A stretch of DNA of 64,000 nt from Liolophura sinensis. Taxonomy: Eukaryota > Mollusca > Polyplacophora > Chitonida > Chitonidae. The DNA lies in assembly GCF_032854445.1 (NCBI RefSeq), contig NC_088303.1, forward strand, positions 26,979,501 to 27,043,500, in the 5' to 3' direction. Numbering within the stretch: the stretch's first letter is position 1; each line of letters begins with the position of its first letter. Below are positions 45,490-57,404 of the stretch, piece after piece. Under the pieces are notes generated by a model that worked only from the letters and a program-made list of their open reading frames with translations, did no database searches and was not told where the DNA came from. Made by a program: the position numbers and the translations under genes.

Positions 45490-45760
45490 ACATTGCCCTC
45501 GATTGTCAAACAGATGTCAACTAAGATGGACGTACCAGGTCAATAATCGCAAGGCCAGTTCCCAAAACGACGTTTAGGACAAACTACCAAAGAACTAAGA
45601 AAATATATAAGGTAAGAAAATAGGACGAGATCATGCAAATAAGGCACTGAAACAGTTTTCAAAGATGTTGGAAAGACCTAAAGTATCCTCTTGGCGACTG
45701 GGTGAAATCTGTATTCAAATAGTGTACCAGCCTAATCTCTAAGTTGTTGTCGATAATAAA
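45490..45760. repeat. Duplicate block kappa, copy 1
   Basis: CAATAATCGCAAGGCCAGTT, AACGTTTAGGACAA-like and CAGTTTTCAAAGATG blocks match 56170-56350 in part and 58395-58480 in part. Confidence 0.6.
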
Positions 45761-45929
45761 ATATGTATCTCAGAGCTATGATTGCAACTGTTCATATCTC
45801 CAAAGTTACCTAGTCCCAGGTAAAGAGGAATCAGACACAATAAAACAGTGCCCAAGATTCTGAACGCTCTGTGTACACATTTACTTATGTGTAAGTAAAA
45901 AGAATCATACTCACTGTAAAATTAAAGAA

Positions 45930-46060
45930 ACTAAAGTGAAAGCGGTTGATACAACAACCTTGACACACAAGTTGCTTGAAATCGTCACATGACACACAGG
46001 ATCTCACAAATGTTACAGACCCAGACATGTAGACGCCATATGCAGGACCGTTTGGTATAT
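45930..46060 (-). CDS. Possible Ly6/uPAR-like C-terminal exon
   Basis: After a minus-strand acceptor (ACCCTCACTTGGACAG) the frame reads NIPNGPAYGVYMSGSVTFVR and then SCVSCDDFKQLVCQGCC. The order (Tyr-rich strand, SVTFVRSCV, spaced Cys, then a CC pair) is that of the second half of a three-finger Ly6 domain, a small secreted or membrane-anchored module. The usual final DxCN is not visible; NRFHFS follows instead. No matching first-half exon or signal peptide was found upstream. It may be a fragment or chance similarity. Block kappa next to it is duplicated elsewhere, but this stretch has no second copy. Confidence 0.28.
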
Positions 46061-46654
46061 TGCTGTCCAAGTGAGGGTAATTTAGACCAACCCTCTATTC
46101 TTCCGAAATGTGCGCCTTCGCGTCTTCATGTCTTTTGTTAAGAACAAGGCAGAAATAAACATCACCTCTATGTAAGAAGAAAACGTGAATATCTAGTTTG
46201 AAAAAAAAATTTCTGCAGAGGGTGTTATACGAATAAATTCTTTATTCTCAGCCTCAGTTCTGGGTCATATTCCCTTGTATATAATCTTTGTTTCCTTTTT
46301 TGTATTTTTTTTATTTGGCTTTGCTTTTTTTTGGTTACTTTGATATTTCAGGTGAGGAAAATTACAAGGCCAAAGAAAAAATTATAAGTTTCTGTGAGCT
46401 TGATACCTGTGTTTTTTCCAACCTTACCAATGTGATGTGGAGAAAAAATATACGTAGTATACATTCAGTTCTCCTTGCTGGGTAGGTATATTGTAAAAAA
46501 AGACGTCAATTTTGTATCTTTGGTTAATTGAAAATCTATGATTCACCAAAGCGCCTCGTTAATTTGCATATCTAAGCAGACTGGTCCCCTGAATGCTGAC
46601 AACACAATGACAACAAAGAGATTTGTCTAGACCAATAACGTCTAAAAAACGGTG

Positions 46655-47235
46655 CCATGGTGCTAAAGGTGTCTAACTTTCCTGCTAATTACGCTATTAC
46701 TACTACTGTCGTCGCTGCTATACTCTCTAAGCCCTACGTCTTTAAATATATACAGGAGATAAGCACATTCCCTGCAGTTGCTCTTATAAAAGTCAGATAC
46801 TACCACAAGATCTGTGAACAGGCCAAGCTATTACCATCTTGGCTCAGTTTAAATCCATTTTCTGGTTAAATGTCCATCATTACAACAAACGAAGGATTAA
46901 ATGGCGGCGCCGTCTTGGGGCACGGATATCCGGGCTTTCTCATCCTATTATTAAGTAATTAAGCAGGAATGTGATGCTGGCACGAGTAATGGGATTGGCT
47001 ACCACAATCCTCATGAGAGTTGTTTTAAAAAAACACTAACTTGGAAGAACAGAGCTAGGCTCCTAATCTTATTTACCAAACTCATAATTTCTACAGATTA
47101 CTCACACTTACTGTAGTTAGACAAAAAACTCCGAAGAATAAATGACGTAAAAAAATCTCTCTGTATTAAGAATTGCTAAAATGTTCATATTTCAGAAGAC
47201 TATATATATTCAGACGGAAGTCATTAACCAGACAC
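46655..47235. repeat. Duplicate blocks beta and alpha, copy 2
   Basis: TACTACTGTCGTCGCTGCTA with TACTCTCTAAGCCCTACGTC (beta) is followed by CTAACTTGGAAGAACAGAGC and TTATTTACCAAACTC (alpha). Order is reversed relative to 41290-41720. Confidence 0.6.
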
Positions 47236-47237
47236 AA

Positions 47238-47543
47238 AAGTAATTAGTAAAGTCAAAGTGTAAGGTCGCAACAAAAATAAGTAATAGAGTCAAATTGTAA
47301 GGTCCCAACAAAAATAAGTAGTAAAGTCAAACTGTAAGGTCACAACAAAAATAAGTAGTAAAGTCAAACCGTAAGGTCGCAACAAAAATAAGTAGTACAT
47401 TCAAACAGTAAGGTCGCAATAAAAATAAGTAGTACAGTCAAACTGTAAGGTCGCAACAAAAATAAGTAGTGAAGTCAAACAGTAAGGTCGCAACAAAAAT
47501 AAGTAGTAAAGCCAAAGCGTAAGGTCGCAACAAAAATAAGAAG
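47238..47543. repeat. Minisatellite, 37-bp unit, 8 copies
   Basis: The unit is GTAAAGTCAAACTGTAAGG followed by TCGCAACAAAAATAAGTA. Copies are 85-95% alike with almost no length change. No open frame of note. Confidence 0.95.
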
Positions 47544-48179
47544 AATCTTGTGAAATTCTGTCTATGCTGGATATGCATTGAATTTGTCTACTATTTCTAT
47601 TGCTCTACGGCAAAACCACAGAAGCATTTTTACCAGGTGTAATTATTCACAAACATACGCATCATATCATCCAATCGTGGAATACTAGGTGACAGTCTAC
47701 AGGAATGAGTGGTCAATACCAAAGGTGTTGTTAGATCTACACAGTGGCACTGTTTCACGCGTTAAATAACTATCCCGCACTCAGAACTGGTGTCAACAGG
47801 AAAGAGTCGTTACATATACACAGTGACAATGTTTCGCGCATTAAATCAATTAAATGACTATCCTCCTTTGACATTGACAATGTTTCGCATATTAAATGGA
47901 TATCCTCCACTCAAGATTGACTTTTCACTTCTGTCCATTGTTTAGATTATTAAGGGCACTGTTACTGCTATGAACATGTCATGTATATTTCAGAGCATAG
48001 CTACATGTAGCTATGACCATGTGTACGAGATTGCGGCAAAAGTTTTGAACTGGGCCAGCTTTATACGCACTCTGCTTTTTGTTGCGTACAGCTTTGTATA
48101 AGATTTTTTAGAGGTTCTAACGTTCCAGTTCCCGGGGCATGGCATGCCTAAAATAGTCTCAGATGACTTTTAAAAAAGC
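47544..48179. other. Non-coding stretch with a small tandem
   Basis: Two to three imperfect copies of a block with GACAATGTTTCGC and GTTAAATAACTATCC occur at 47745-47910. Confidence 0.5.
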
Positions 48180-48595
48180 CAGAGAATATTATCACAAATG
48201 ACAACAATGAGTCGAATAATAATGAATCGTTTATCCTTTGTTTAGCATTTCCATAACAGATGTTCGTTTAAATTTACTTAGCAGCTAAGCCGAACAAAAC
48301 CAGATGTAATAAATACTATGCGATATTTGGAGATAAACCATATGTCAGGGTCATGTAACGCTGATTCTACAAGCTTATTCATGTTACATCGGGGTTCACA
48401 GGGTTACCACGTAACCCAGTGCTTGGGGATCGACCTGAACATTATTCACGGACAGCTATTTTAAAATTTTGATTTAAATGGCTTGTCAGGAATATCGACT
48501 TTTTCCTTCCACGACAGAAATCTGAAGACTTCTTAAACTACTTTTGATATTCTTTTGGGAACTGGTGTGTAGTTTTTCCTATATTTATGGAAACA
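48180..48595. repeat. Duplicate block gamma, copy 1
   Basis: AGAGAATATTATCACAA, GTTTAGCATTTCC, GGTCATGTAACGCTG, TAACCCAGTGCTTG and ATTATTCACGGACAGCTA recur in order at 51565-52150 and at 57405-57960. Confidence 0.85.
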
Positions 48596-48769
48596 GGTTT
48601 TCCAAATGTCTGATGTGATGTAGAAAACATACAAAATTGTATTGGGTTGCATTAATCGCGTTAATTTTAATAAAAAGTCTTTTGTCTGAGTGATGTTAGA
48701 ATATATTTTGTTATTCCAATAGATTTTTTTGTTAAATATAACACAAATATTCTATTAATTCAACGTACA

Positions 48770-48970
48770 GATTCCAGTAGACTAATAGGATATTATGTTT
48801 AATATGACGCAGTATTACGTGAAAAACAGAATACATCCTATCATCTCTCAGATGACAGACTTTCTGTTAAAATTAAGAGTAATTTTTTAAGCAGCAAAAC
48901 AAGCGTATATTGGCTGATATACCGACAGAAAGTTGGTCGTGACGCTCTTCATTTATAAAATCTTGAGAAC
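48770..48970. repeat. Duplicate block delta, copy 1
   Basis: AGACTAATAGGATATTATGT, GATGACAGACTTTCTG and GGTCGTGACGCTCTTCA match 52720-52920. Confidence 0.85.
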
Positions 48971-49139
48971 ATTTATATAATGCCTTACATGAATTCAATA
49001 TCTTTTTTTTTTTTACATTTCGTTGATCAGATCTATATATACTTCAACTGGCCACGCTCAAAGAGAGTTATTTGTGTTGTTTTTCGGCCTGGTAATATAG
49101 ATAGAATCCACACATCGCAACATGCCGCGTATGCTAAGT

Positions 49140-49760
49140 TCTGTGTCATGCGATTATAATCATCTACACAAGTTATTCAGGAAAATTGTGAAACAAGGAT
49201 AATCCGAGGCGAAACACCTTCATCTAAATTCCTTACACCGACAGTAAACTGGCGACCATTCCCATTTCTGAAGAGTTTATGTTTTATTGTATATTATGAT
49301 AAGCAAAGCTACATCAAGCCTCCTGTTGTCACAACAGTCCAAAATGTGATTTACTACCACCTGTTGTGGATGGGGATGTAGCTGAAGTGCTATCTGATCT
49401 CAAACACTAATGCCTGTAGCTTTCTGTGCTTGTTGTGGTTAACAACAGAGAAGTCTTGAGGTTTGCACGAAAAGTAATATTGACAAACACAGCATGTATC
49501 GTTCACAAGTCTAAACGTAATGCGATCGTGTTGGTTATTTACCTCCACCATTATATAATTTGGCCTTACGTAGAAGTCAGTAAGCTCTAAATCAAAAGCA
49601 GCGAGAGATTGGTTTCTGATTTTAACTATAGCACAGAAGTCCAACCACCTTGGCAAGACATGGGCGTATTTACGCTGCCTCAGAAGCTCTTTTAGAATGA
49701 GTTAGCCAATACCGGTGGTTATCTACTGAATTCACATAGCATTATATTAGCCACATAGTA
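49140..49760. repeat. Duplicate block epsilon, copy 1
   Basis: Strongly matches 54430-55090 (for example CGAAACACCTTCATCTAAAT and GTATCGTTCACAAGT). Its distal part is repeated again at 50166-50400. It carries the minus-strand open frame 49390-49656. Confidence 0.9.
49390..49656 (-). other. Shared open frame in block epsilon, coding status unknown
   Basis: This 88-codon frame starts MPRWLDFCAIVKIRNQSLAA and includes NDTCCVCQYYFSCK. The paralogous frame at 54797-54988 shares 56 of its first 63 residues. Nucleotide changes between copies are not clearly biased to silent sites (about 7 replacements among roughly 14 changes), and the second copy stops early. It has no recognised family. It may simply be open by chance in a duplicated non-coding block. 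Confidence 0.2.
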
Positions 49761-49789
49761 ATCAGTATCAATACTTACCACCCACAGAT

Positions 49790-50165
49790 CATTAGAACAA
49801 ACCGCTTTATTTTCATTTCTTTGCACTAAATGTTTTTCTGATATTCTCTCAGCTAATTGAATAGAATGGAATTCATTGTTTTCATCTAATTAAATACAAC
49901 TGCATTGGTTTGATACGAAAACTTTATGACAAGAAAATCTTTCTTTTCTGGAAAAGTATTCTGTTTCCAGAACAATCCATTTTCTCTCGGTAACCTAAAA
50001 CATCTTGAGGCACAGCGGACCAATCGACAGTGTTGATTTAGTCCTTTTGCTGGACAGAATTTCGCTGCCATGTTATTTTGCCACATATAACTTTGCCTGT
50101 GACTGGACTTCTCGGCGGTAAAACTAACCACACCAGTCACCAGGAGCGTGCTCGACGACTGGCGA
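49790..50165. repeat. Duplicate block zeta, copy 1
   Basis: TTCTGGAAA and TTTCCAGAA form a 9-bp inverted repeat at 49946-49972. CTAAAACATCTTGAGGCACA, GTGGACAGAATTTCG-like and GAGCGTGCTCG blocks recur at 50430-50880 and 59420-59790. Confidence 0.85.
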
Positions 50166-50880
50166 TGATGTCTGTTATTTACATCAAACATTATATAAAT
50201 TTAATCTTGGCTTTATCCAGTAGTCAGTTAGCGCTAAGTCAACAGCAGCGAGAGATGGTTTCTGATTTTAACTATAGCACAGAAATCCACGCCACCACCT
50301 TGTTTAGACATCGGCATATTTACGCTCCCTCTTACGCTTTCTTAGAATGAGTGAGCCAACGTTTGTGACTATATACCACGCTCACGTAACATTATTTTAG
50401 CCACATTGCAATCATTATTAATAGTTACCAACAGCAGATAGCCAGAACAAACCTCTTTACTTTCCTTTCTTTGCACTGAATGCTTCTTCTGATAATCTCT
50501 CAACTAACAGAAAGGGATGGAATTCATCTAACTAAATACAACTGGATGTGCATTGGTTTAGTATGAAAAAAGAGATTCTTTATTTTCTGGAAAAGAATTC
50601 TTTTTTCAGAACAATCTCTTTTCTCTCGTAAACCTAAAACACCTTAAGTACAGCCGACCGATCGACATTATTGATATAGCCCTCTGGTGGACAGAATTTT
50701 TTTGGACAAATTTAACTTTATGTTTGGCTTGACTTCTTGGCGCAAAATCCAACCATACCAGACACCCAGGGCGTGCTCGCCAACTGGCTCCTTTCATCAG
50801 TGTCCATGCCAAAGCGGGCGAGATTTCAATGTTTCGTGTCTTATGCAAGATTTCATGTAAACTGCCCGACACGAAACACT
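50166..50880. repeat. Tandem copy of blocks epsilon and zeta
   Basis: This is a second epsilon part (GCAGCGAGAGAT, ATTTTAACTATAGCACAGAA) and a second zeta (TTCTGGAAAAGAATTC, CTAAAACACCTTAAGTACAG). They lie about 640 bases downstream of the first copies, so the epsilon-zeta unit is tandemly duplicated here. Confidence 0.88.
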
Positions 50881-51564
50881 CTAAATAAACAGGTCAACGA
50901 CATTTAAGAACTTGTGTGAAATGTTACGTTGCTCTTGTTCTTCAGCTCTCACCTTGTCAATTTTATGCCCAGGATTTGTTAATTTTGACGATGAGTATCA
51001 AATTCTAGTTCTCTAACAGCTCAAAAGCCTACAGGCTGCAATCATGGCGAAATAAGCTAACATACCCAAGGGTAGTTTATGTGGATTTCTGATGTTTACC
51101 ACAGAGGAACAATATAATAACAGTTGTCGCAGCATATAGTTATTGGAGGTAAACTCTAGTTGTGCAGTACGCACAGAGCCTCGACAGATGCTGAAGGTTA
51201 GAGTATTGTATGTATAGATCAGTCCAACCAGCTTCCGGTGGGCAATTTACTTCAAAATTCGCTTAGTGTAGTCCGTGAGACCACCTGCGTTGTCGAAGGA
51301 AAAAAGATTCCATATAAATAAACGTAACAATAGACCGACGATTTCAATATATTTTTAGGCGACAAAGTAAACAACAAATTACAAGAGAGATCCGACCAGT
51401 CATATCACTACTTACTGATCCTGCGTACACCTTTGTAACGTTCGTTCATGTAGCGTAACGTTCATGTCAACATATAGTGAAGAGATACGTGAATCTGTAA
51501 ATAGGCTAGACCAAACGTCGCGACAGTCTTATAAAGTGGCCTCAGCTGAGTTTTCGAGAATACC
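50881..51564. other. Non-coding stretch, nothing recognised
   Basis: No exon; no repeat except faint continuity with block gamma at its right end. Confidence 0.5.
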
Positions 51565-52150
51565 AAGAGAATATTATCACAACCTACTACAATACTCTTA
51601 TGAACTATAAACATTATTTTTTTGTTACAATTACATAAGTGAGACTTCTACACGTTGACGGTGAATAATACACTGACTCGCCGCATAATAGAGCGTTTAT
51701 CTATTGTTTGTTTGTTTAGCATTCCCCAGAACAGAAGTTTGTATAAATATTTACACAGGGCCTCAGCTGAACAATAGAAGGTCTAATAACTACTACGCCA
51801 TATCAACCACATGTCATAGTCATGTAACACTGCTTCGACAGGCTTATTCATGAGTTTACTGGGTTACAGCCTAACCCAGTGCTTGAGGAAATATCTAAAC
51901 ATCTAGATTTATTACATCAACAAGAACGTTTTAGCAGAGGATTGCAATCAAAGCGTGACCGAAATATATACGTGCGTTTGGTATTGGCCTGGGAATTATT
52001 CACGGACAGCTAGTTTTGATTTGATTTAGATGGCACGCCAGGAATATCGACTATTCTCTTGCATGACAGAAATCTGAAGGCTTCTTAACTATCTCTCCTA
52101 TTCTCTGGGACCTCCTGGAACTGGCGTGTACGTTGCCCTTTATTTGCGGA
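51565..52150. repeat. Duplicate block gamma, copy 2
   Basis: Matches 48180-48595, with an extra stretch of about 100 bases (51890-51995) between the AACCCAGTGCTTG and TATTCACGGACAG blocks. Confidence 0.85.
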
Positions 52151-52434
52151 GACAGCTTTTCCAATTACTGAAACTGAACGCTCTTTCGTAGTTATTAGAC
52201 AATTATAGACAACAACCCCATAGTCTTTGCTATTCAGTATTAGTCCGATTTAAAAGTACATGTACTTGTGTTGTACCCACGTTTTAAAGTACAGCAAAGA
52301 CACAGCCAGCGGGCTTTTCACGTCAAAGACACAGCCAGCGGGGCTTGTCATTAAGTGATTAAGTGAGATTATGGAGAGTACGCGAGCATTAACTGGCACT
52401 GAGACCTACTACATGCAAACCCCGTGAAGGCTTT

Positions 52435-52520
52435 CTTTTGGAAAATCGACTAATTTGGGTAAACTGAGGTTGGCTGATGATCATATTTACAACCCGGACC
52501 ATTTATATAGATTACGCTTC
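52435..52520. repeat. Duplicate block alpha, copy 3
   Basis: GGAAAATCGACTAATTTGGG and TAAACTGAGGTTGGCTGATG match 58975-59060 most closely. Confidence 0.7.
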
Positions 52521-52719
52521 TTGTATGCCGACAGAATGGCTCAGTAAACAAATGTCCACTTTCCATACTTTCTTAAGATTCGCGCTGTCGAATTACTGTC
52601 CTATCCTGACCTCAGACAGGTTTCACGTAGAAGAAAGAAAACAAGATTTAAAAAAGTACCATGTATACTCCTATATGTATCAGTTTGTTAGATCTTTACA
52701 CACTCCCCAATGTACCAAT

Positions 52720-52920
52720 TAGACTAATATGATATTATGTTGAACATGACACAGTATTATGTTATAATAACAGAATACATTCTAGCATCACTCATATGAC
52801 AGACTTTCTGCTAAAATTAACGGATTAATGTTTTCGTGATAGCAAGCGTACGTTGGCTGATATATTGAAAAACATTTTGGTCGTGACGCTCTTCACTGTG
52901 ATAAATTCTTGAAGATTTCA
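52720..52920. repeat. Duplicate block delta, copy 2
   Basis: Partner of 48770-48970; same order and strand. Confidence 0.85.
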
Positions 52921-53869
52921 ACTCGGTCTTCTGGATCACGAATGTATTGATCCGATTGATGTACTGAAATATCAAGCCATATTCCTACGCTACACGCTTC
53001 TACAATTTCTAATATAGATGCACATGCTTACTATTCATGCTGTTACTAGTTCTCTGTAGTATAGTTCACTAGATTCTAGATGATATTGGGAAAGAGAAAA
53101 CACACATTTGTTCTTGTGTCATGTGCAGCTCCGTGTAAGCTTGTCGCAAATCTGTGTTTTATTTATAGAACACGTGGTAATCGAAGCTAAATAATTCTGA
53201 GATTAAGTAGAAATATGAATCAAAAGAAGTCTTGAAACCGGCTTTTATCTTTACAGACTAGAAGTGATGCAAATTATTATCAATGCCTTACAAGAATTCA
53301 GAATGTTTTAGTTTTTACATTTCGTAGTTCAAATCTAAATATACTTCAGATGGCCACGTTCAATAGAAATGTCCGTGTTACTTTTCTGTCTGCTTATGTG
53401 CATGTATTGTAAGCCTAGTGCACATGCTTTCTCTGACATCTATAACAACATAAGCTAACATGAATGCAACTCCAAGACACTAATCAAGTCTCCGAGTGAC
53501 TAATACACTTGTATACTGGAGCGTTCAGTTTGCTAAGAAGACGACTATTGGTAACTCCTTCCAACCCAGACAACTTTTCGCCTACACAAAAATGTTTAAT
53601 GAGATGCTCTCCCATATCTTTAGAACAGCTTGAACTTTTATCACGAGTACATTAATCGATTAGCAATATTGGAAGTGATAAATCAGCTGTGAAGTCACAC
53701 AATAGGAAAATAATGTCTTGACAGAAATATTTCAGAGACGATTTCTGTGGAGGAGATGTCTGCCAACCAGTCTTAACTAACGTGTTATAAGAAATAAAAC
53801 TGTGAATAAGAACACATGTCCATGTCGTCTTTTATTTATGTATTGTATTTATTGTATGTTTCGCCTGTT
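52921..53869. other. Non-coding stretch, nothing recognised
   Basis: A short stretch at 53320-53380 (TACATTTCGTAGTTCAAATC, CTTCAGATGGCCACG) matches 49015-49075, continuing the duplication. Confidence 0.5.
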
Positions 53870-54360
53870 TGTTTCGACAAGTGACTGCATTAGTAATCAC
53901 CTGCAAGCCCAGTCTTGTTTCCGAGTGGCCAACAACGTTTTCTTCTCACCCAGTGTGTTGTGCTATTACAAACAGAGAACTGCATTAAGCTGCGGTAGCG
54001 GAAGTGCAAACGAACATCCAACGACAGGAAGGGCAGACCACTAAACACGAGTCAGCAAGCCAGAGGTTTTAATGATCTCAAACACGCAAAAAGAGGATTT
54101 AAATGAATGTTCCCTTTTCGCCAACTCTGTCCATTTTCACAGTGTTCCGTAAAATTGTGGAGCGGCCTGAAACGACAGCATTAGTTAACAATGTCTGAAA
54201 TAGGAAGCTTTCAAATCTTTTTCCGGAATATTTATAGGCCTCAATTCTCCAAGTATTTACCATTAGAGTTCCACCAAATCACAGTTCAGCCGTAAGAAGG
54301 CAACAAGGGTTTCGCGTCACCACGCTGTTACAAGAGAGGTAGTTTCTATGTTTACATTAA
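53870..54360. repeat. Duplicate blocks eta (copy 2) and theta (copy 1)
   Basis: Eta (53870-54070) matches 42700-42930. Theta (54100-54340: CCCTTTTCGCCAACTCTGTC, GTAAAATTGTGGAGCGG) matches 59220-59460. Confidence 0.8.
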
Positions 54361-54429
54361 TTTGTACCCTTACTTGGATACCAGTATACAGAACGTTTCT
54401 GCACATAGCACCTATACATCTCACCATGC

Positions 54430-55090
54430 AATATATGTTAGATCCGTGTCTTGTGCGCATTTGTAATTATCTACACAAGTTATTCGGGAAATTTGTGACA
54501 TAAGGATAATCCGGGGCGAAACACCTTCATCTAAATTCCTTATATTATGCAACGAGCTGGCGACCATGTCCGTTTCTAAAGAGTTTGTGTGTTATTGTAA
54601 ATTACGATGTACAAAGTTACATCCAGCCACCTGTTGTCACTATAGTCCAAAACGTGATCTCTTACTACCGCCGGTTGTGGATGTGAATATAGCGGGCGCA
54701 TTATCTGATCACAAACAACAATTTTAAGTAGCTGCCAGTATGTGCCTGTAGCTTTCTGTGCTTGTTGCTGTTAACAAAAGAGAAGTCTTGAGGTTTTCAG
54801 GAAAAGCAATATTGACAAACACAGCATGTATCGTTCACAAGTTTAAACGTAATGCGATCGTGTTGGTTATTTACTTCAACCATTATATAACTTGGCCGTA
54901 TGCAAAAGTCACTAAGCTCTAAATCAAAAGCAGCGAGAGACTGGTTTTTGATTTTAACTATAGCACAGAAGTCCAACCACCTTGGCAAGACATCGGCGTA
55001 TTTACGCTCACTCAGAAGCCCTTTTAGAACGAGTTAGCCAATGCTTGTGGTGATTTGAATTCACATACATTATTTTAACCACATAGTAAT
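54430..55090. repeat. Duplicate block epsilon, copy 2
   Basis: Partner of 49140-49760 at roughly 85-90% by eye, including the truncated open frame 54797-54988 on the minus strand. Confidence 0.9.
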
Positions 55091-55139
55091 CAGTATTAAT
55101 GCTTACCACCAGCAGACCAGTTATTACACATTTATTACG

Positions 55140-55810
55140 CTAAACCAGTTTGAAGTAAAAGGGTCGGCATGGTAATTATCCAACTAGACATTTTGAATCT
55201 AAGAAAAGATCACAACCTCAGTGTTCTGCCGTCTTGTACTGTTTCTATTGCCGACAATGTACAAGATGTCATGAGACTGTAAACTGACCAACTTCACAGA
55301 CCATAGACTGAACAACTGGAAGGGGGCTGAAATAGCCAAAGTGGCTTAAAAAAGTTACAAAACCTTACAGTCCAACAAGAAATTTACCCGAAATGAGAGG
55401 TTTTCTCGATAAATGCTATTACATGTGTCCACGACTCCCCTTTCCCTCCTCATGTTACCAGTTGGTAAATGGCGTTTATTCGATTACTGGGGGTGTTTTT
55501 TACTCTCTGATTAAAGGCCACGATATATATTGACGTTTATTCAGAGATTCGAACAAATACCTGCCTAAATACAACTCCCGATTAAAATGGACAGGTAAAA
55601 CGGACCCCGAATGGACTTTACCAAAGTCCTTTTGTCCCAAACATAGAAAACTTTTCAATTCCACACGCATTTTTAATAACGTAAGGTATTCCGTTACATG
55701 ATCGGATATATGAAAGTGTCGAGTGATAGATCACTGGAGAGACATAGCCTAATTGCTTGTATTGGGTTGGGTGACTGGAGGGTTAGCGAAAATCTCGGAG
55801 CGGAGGGAAA
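55140..55810. repeat. Duplicate block iota, copy 1
   Basis: GGTAATTATCCAACTAGACA, TAACGTAAGGTATTCCGTTA and CATGATCGGATATATGAAAG match 61185-61725 in order. Confidence 0.88.
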
Positions 55811-55954
55811 TAGATTAAGGCAATTGTGTATCATGGAATCTGCCAGCTTTTTATATTAAAAAGGTTGATAGTATACTGGTGCAAGACCTAATCTAAGTCG
55901 CATGGCTTTGAAGGTATTGATGTTATTACGTAATAGTTATCCTAAGCCCAACAA

Positions 55955-56045
55955 ATTCTAGTGGCCTAAGGGCTGAGAAGGCTACAGACTCTGATAATTG
56001 TAAGACAGTAACAGTTATTTTACTCCAGGACATTTCATGTGCATG
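55955..56045 (+). repeat. SINE family C, 5' fragment
   Basis: GTGGCCTAAGGGCTGAGAAG and CTACAGACTCTGATAATTG resemble the start of the copy at 44190. Confidence 0.45.
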
Positions 56046-57404
56046 GCTGAACTTTATCTCTACAGATCAATGACCTAACAGTAGTTCTGACCTTGACATC
56101 CTTGTTCAGTATACAGAATCTGGCCACACACAGTTCAATATAGTGTATAATATCTTTGTGGTGAACAGACATATAAAACAGCTCTCAACCAAAATGGACG
56201 CTCGGGCACCAAAAAAACTATATAATGTACAAAACTAGGATGGAATCACGCCAGGAGAAACACTGGGCAGTTTTCAGTGATGCTGGAAAGACGAGTGAAA
56301 TCAGTGTTCAGTTCGTGTACCATGCCAATACATGAAGTTGTAGATAATGAAAATGTGCAGTTCCACTTTGGTTGGACTGTTCGTATACCCAACATGGCAA
56401 TTTAATTCAACACGATGACTATACATTCTCTAGCCTCGGACTAAGTGGAAGTAGATACAATGGTGAAACAGAGCTCGACAAATCCTGCACGGTTTCTTTT
56501 ATCTTCGGCTAGATGATGGTTATCATTGCCAATCGACGTCAGCTGGCCCATGCACTCGATGCTGAATACGAAACCAAAGAAGAGATAATCGTTCTTTTCA
56601 TCACCCCGTGCGGACTGAGAGGGGTGGCGAATTCGACGCAGATGTTCCCACCAGGAAAAAAGATAATTTTCACTATGATGGGTCCTTTATGAAGAATTAT
56701 CAAAAGCTATTGTACGCTATATATATTGAAAGAACATTCCGGTTACCTAGCATACTCTGGGCCAAGGCTGAGTTTGTATGTTTTATATTGTACGTGCAGA
56801 TCATCCTGTCCTGGTTGGCAAGCATCTCTCGATGAGTAATTAAATGGAAAAGGCGGTAAGTGTAGTGTAGGCGCTAGGGGCGTGTAAATTGCTCCAACTG
56901 ATGCATTTACATGAACCGTTAGAATAAAACCCTGATAGAGGTAAAATGACAAATGGCCGTCTTTCACCGTTTACCTGTGACCATTTGCCAGCTATCACAC
57001 TGTCGTCGTTGCTCTGGTTTTACTCTCTATGCTCTACGCCTTTAATTATATATGACCACCCCCTGTATCTGAGGAACAAGGGCAGGTTCCATACAGATAA
57101 ACGTGATTGAAAGTGACATTTTCTAGCAGTTCAGATGTAGGGCAATGTATACAGTACAGTCTGTAATACGAACAAGTCGAAAGGAAAATACCACAAGTCG
57201 TGTGAATATTTATTGATATAGTGTGGAAGGTTTAGCTGACTGGTCTTGATGGTGACAATTGGCATGTGCACTTGACATCACTGTCTGCGAATAACAAATA
57301 TTGTTTCTTTCTTTGAATTAGGCCTAAATCATCTCACAAATGATTCATTAACTTACAATTACTCCTCAATGTTTACAGCCAATGTTACATTGTCCGCATC
57401 ACAA
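56046..57404. other. Non-coding stretch with duplicate blocks
   Basis: Holds block kappa copy 2 (56170-56350) and block beta copy 3 (56955-57060: TTTCACCGTTTACCTGTGAC, CTGTCGTCGTTGCTC). No exon recognised. Confidence 0.5.

Noticed and set aside
46352-46484. Plus-strand exon candidate after a long pyrimidine tract (EENYKAKEKIISFCEL)
   Set aside because: The CAG|GTGAGG junction is equally good as a donor, the exon phases are not supported by neighbours and no family fits.
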